Source: CBDTYW01 sp965364735 (GTDB taxonomy: Bacteria > Actinomycetota > Nitriliruptoria > Nitriliruptorales > Nitriliruptoraceae). Taken from it: DNA of 14,751 nucleotides. The notes under the pieces were generated by a model. That model was not told the origin of the DNA and made no database searches. It worked only from the letters and a program-made list of their open reading frames with translations. The stretch lies in the NCBI GenBank assembly GCA_965364735.1, contig CBDTYW010000072.1, positions 1-14,751 of the forward strand. The letters are read 5' to 3'. Shown one piece after another: positions 13,354 to 14,751 of this stretch (position 1 is its first letter; each line of letters opens with the position of its first letter). The translations under genes were made by a program, and so were the position numbers.

Positions 13354-14742
13354 ATGCGACACCTGAAGATGCTCACGACGGCCACGGCCGTCCTCGCCCT
13401 CTCCCTGCCGACCGCGGCAGGCGCGGTCCAGCTCGAGGGCCTCGATGCCGTCGACGTCGTGACGAGCGGCCACATCGTGGTGCTGTCCGACTCGGTCACC
13501 GACGTTCGCGCCGCTGCCGACGAGCTCCTCACCGACCTCGGCGTGGCACCGACCCACATCTACGAGCACGCGCTGAAGGGGTTCGCCGTCACCGCCCCGG
13601 CCCCCGTTGTCCAGGCGCTGACCCGCTCCCCGCTCGTGCAGTTCGTCGAGGCGGAGCGCACCTTCACCGCCTTGGCCGGTGAGGTGCCGTTCGGGATCGA
13701 CCGCACCGACGCCGACCGGATCTCCGGCTCCGCGATCGGCACCGGGCAGACCGTCGACGTCGACGTGGCGGTCATCGACACCGGCTCCGACGCCGATCAC
13801 CGCGACCTCAACGTCGTCCGCGTGATCGACTGCTACTCCAACGGCGGCCTTTTCTCGGCGTCGGAGTGCATCGACCGCACCGGCACCAACCACTCGGGTG
13901 GCGACGACGACAACGGCCACGGCACCCACGTCGCCGGCACCATCGGCGCGCTCGACAACGGCCTCGACGTCGTCGGCATGGCACCGGGTGCGCGCATCTG
14001 GTCGGTGAAGGTCCTCGGCGGGGTCCTCGGCTCCGGCTCGACCTCCGACATCATCGACGGCATCGACTGGATCACCGGGACCGGTGAGGTCGAGGTCATC
14101 AACATGTCGCTCGGTGGCTCCGGAACGTCCGCCGCCACGAACGCCGCGATCGCCGGTGCGGCCGACGCAGGCGTGGTCACCGTCGTCGCCGCGGGCAACG
14201 ACTCCGCGAACGCGTCCGGCTACACGCCGGCCAACGCCCCGCGCGCCATCACGGTCTCGGCCATCACCGACCTCGACGGCAAGCCCGGCGGCCTCGCCTC
14301 CGGCTCCTGCTCCGGCGGCGACGACAGCTTCGCCTCGTACTCGAACTTCGGCGCGGTCGTCGACATCGCCGCACCAGGATCCTGCATCGTGTCGACCCGC
14401 AACGGCGGCGGCACGGAATCGCTGTCCGGGACGTCGATGGCGTCGCCGCACGTCGCCGGCGCAGTCGCCCTCCACATCGCCCGCAACGGCATCGCTGCGG
14501 ACGCCAACCGTCGTGACACGGTCCTCGCCGGCATCCTCGCCGACTGGTCGACGCCCGCCTCGAGCGACTGTGGCTTCTCCGGGGCGAGGTCGACCGAGCC
14601 CCTGATGCTCCTCGTCACGTGCGGCGACGAGCCGGGTCCGACGCCCACGCCGACGCCGACGCCAACGCCAACGCCCACCCCGACGCCAACGCCAACGCCC
14701 ACCCCGACGCCAACGCCCACCCCCACGGCATCACGATACTGA
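13354..14742 (+). CDS. Secreted subtilisin-like serine protease (S8) with Pro-Thr tail; 3' end uncertain
   Basis: The protein is 462 residues as read. A signal peptide (MRHLKMLTTATAVLALSLPTAAGA, cleavage near 24) is followed by an inhibitor-I9-type propeptide at about 40-107 (HIVVLSDSV...EHALKGFAVTAPAP...VEAERTF). The S8 catalytic domain has D142 in VIDTGSD, H189 in GHGTHVAGT, the oxyanion-hole N282 in AAGNDS, and S361 in SGTSMASPHVAG. Cysteines 160/172 and 319/344 could form disulfides, as in extracellular subtilases. The protein is exported, matured by propeptide removal, and degrades protein outside the cell. From about residue 429 it becomes a (PT)15 tail, then ASRY and a stop 9 bases from the window end. 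ATG 13354 is preferred over GTG 13303 because it begins a normal signal peptide. The odd short end after the repeat may be an assembly artefact. Confidence 0.93.
   Translation: MRHLKMLTTATAVLALSLPTAAGAVQLEGLDAVDVVTSGHIVVLSDSVTDVRAAADELLTDLGVAPTHIYEHALKGFAVTAPAPVVQALTRSPLVQFVEAERTFTALAGEVPFGIDRTDADRISGSAIGTGQTVDVDVAVIDTGSDADHRDLNVVRVIDCYSNGGLFSASECIDRTGTNHSGGDDDNGHGTHVAGTIGALDNGLDVVGMAPGARIWSVKVLGGVLGSGSTSDIIDGIDWITGTGEVEVINMSLGGSGTSAATNAAIAGAADAGVVTVVAAGNDSANASGYTPANAPRAITVSAITDLDGKPGGLASGSCSGGDDSFASYSNFGAVVDIAAPGSCIVSTRNGGGTESLSGTSMASPHVAGAVALHIARNGIAADANRRDTVLAGILADWSTPASSDCGFSGARSTEPLMLLVTCGDEPGPTPTPTPTPTPTPTPTPTPTPTPTPTPTPTASRY
14638..14727 (+). repeat. (Pro-Thr)15-coding tandem repeat at right edge
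   Basis: Thirty codons read only Pro and Thr. The DNA has a 24-base unit (ccg acg cca acg cca acg / ccc acc) present twice and then a shortened copy. PT tails of this kind are flexible, probably glycosylated wall-spanning linkers in actinobacterial exported proteins, and would normally connect to another domain rather than end a protein. Confidence 0.9.
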
Positions 14743-14751
14743 TTGAACCGC

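Noticed and set aside
13285..14475. Long minus-strand open frame opposite the S8 protease
   Set aside because: It is Gly/Asp/Arg/Val-rich shadow sequence; the plus strand carries a complete D-H-S protease with signal peptide.
14638..14751. Fusion of the S8 protease (right edge) with the beta-helix protein (left edge) on a small circular element
   Set aside because: Both are in the same frame and linked by PT repeats, but the content between them (rpsA, uvrB, coaE) is chromosomal housekeeping, so a 14.7-kb circle is implausible.

Overview
The window is GC-rich (roughly 70% by eye) with dense coding, GTG as well as ATG starts, leaderless-type promoters and many ATGA/TGATG gene overlaps. With an rpsA–coaE–uvrB neighbourhood, this points to the chromosome of an actinobacterium, probably a deep-branching lineage (an Acidimicrobiia- or Nitriliruptoria-like organism is a guess; nothing here fixes the taxon). 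Mycobacterium tuberculosis has a comparable order (rpsA, coaE, a small gene, uvrB, an MFS transporter), so the core is a conserved housekeeping locus with lineage-specific insertions. I see no tRNA, rRNA, CRISPR array, insertion sequence, prophage or recognisable defence system.

Layout. Bases 1-1506 (+) hold the 3' part of a secreted right-handed beta-helix protein, entered inside a Pro-Thr linker. Next is a minus-strand pair, uvrB (excision-repair helicase) followed by a small four-helix membrane protein whose start overlaps the uvrB stop. A 53-base divergent promoter region separates uvrB from a plus-strand pair: an integral-membrane M48 (Ste24-like) metalloprotease and a coupled conserved protein of unknown function. 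Convergent to these lies a minus-strand block, read from rpsA leftward: rpsA (ribosomal protein S1) with a strong hairpin terminator, a Crp/Fnr-family regulator, coaE (last step of CoA synthesis), a HAD-family protein, a lipoprotein gluzincin related to M1 peptidases, and an MFS transporter. coaE, the HAD gene and the lipoprotein gene are joined by 4-5-base stop/start overlaps and must be one operon. Diverging from rpsA are a 135-residue probable beta-sandwich protein and a secreted subtilisin-like S8 protease that ends in a Pro-Thr tail at the right edge.

How the genes relate. Housekeeping functions (translation, CoA, DNA repair) are mixed with envelope proteolysis: a secreted subtilase, a lipoprotein metalloprotease and a membrane M48 protease. 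The most informative regulatory region is the uvrB/M48 divergent region, where each gene has a TANNNT box exactly 7 nt before its ATG, implying leaderless transcripts in both directions. Both window edges lie in or next to (Pro-Thr)n-coding repeats, which suggests that the sequence was cut by assembly failure in these repeats, so the two terminal genes should be read as incomplete or uncertain.

I found no convincing previously undescribed multi-gene system. The best candidates for new biology are the membrane protein coupled to uvrB, the M48 + unknown-function pair, and the lipoprotein gluzincin with an altered GxMEN motif.
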